DNA from: Anaerolineales bacterium
GTDB taxonomy: Bacteria > Chloroflexota > Anaerolineae > Anaerolineales > E44-bin32
Direction of reading: 5' to 3'
Assembly (NCBI GenBank): GCA_030606845.1
Contig: JAUWFP010000037.1
Location: 1-12,700, forward strand
Length of the DNA: 12,700 bases
Every line of letters starts with the position of its first letter. Position 1 is the first letter of the stretch. Of this stretch, positions 12,592 to 12,700 are shown in pieces. The position numbers and the translations under genes were made by a program. The notes under the pieces are model-generated. The model was not told the origin of the DNA, did not search any database, and saw only the letters and a list, made by a program, of their open reading frames with translations.

Positions 12592-12700
12592 CCTTCTTCT
12601 AGGACCGATACCACACAAAACCGCCCAATTAATCATCTTCACTAAATAACCAGCACAGGTCTTTATTCGTAACGAACTTCGAAGTTAATTCCCCGTTCAC

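Noticed and set aside
12592..12700. Palindromes TTCGTAACGAA and AACTTCGAAGTT near the end of the window
   Set aside because: Short, with no gene context visible before the window ends; too little to call an operator or attachment site.

Overview
The window looks like chromosomal DNA from a free-living bacterium of moderate GC content, most likely a member of the Chloroflexota (Anaerolineae-like). This is inferred from the mix of families: a compact proline dehydrogenase, a TM1586-type nitroreductase, a LysM/M23 protein, a DUF2007 protein, stand-alone receivers and an MntA/HepT pair. Protein style agrees, but no single marker proves the phylum. Genes are short, closely packed and on both strands. 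There is no rRNA, CRISPR array, phage module or transposase.

Layout. 1-328 has no gene and holds two dispersed-repeat copies plus small hairpins. 329-2081 (minus) is a probable two-gene unit: proline dehydrogenase, then a short-chain dehydrogenase whose active-site Tyr is His. 2234-2383 is a complete tRNA-Lys(CTT) unit with promoter and terminator. 2505-4236 is an overlapping ABC exporter pair (ATPase and ABC-2 permease). 4303-5300 is a nitroreductase gene with a strong inverted repeat in its leader and a clear terminator. 5381-6159 (minus) carries a single-domain response regulator and a small TPR-like ORF. 6340-6957 is a VanY-type D,D-carboxypeptidase.

7013-7768 is the most unusual part. 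An MntA antitoxin gene and a HepT toxin gene, the latter broken by an in-frame TAA at codon 8, lie inside a pair of matching inverted repeats. The repeats share a perfect 15-bp core plus an 11-bp block; in the right copy a 13-bp insert separates the two. The antitoxin appears to be transcribed leaderless from a TATAAT box placed just before its ATG.

7930-10136 holds a second single-domain receiver with a UUCG terminator, then overlapping genes for a DUF192 protein and a secreted LysM/M23 endopeptidase. The latter converges by 10 bp with a DUF2007 gene (minus). 10456-12485 is a two-gene operon with a 4-nt GTGA overlap, encoding two proteins I cannot assign. Both end in segments that read like winged helices. 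The window closes with a tRNA-Arg(TCT) whose promoter overlaps the end of that operon.

Together the genes cover proline and redox metabolism, export, cell-wall remodelling (VanY, M23), phospho-signalling by orphan receivers and a decayed toxin-antitoxin locus. The best candidates for something undescribed are the inverted-repeat-bounded mntA/hepT unit and the unassigned 10456-12485 gene pair.
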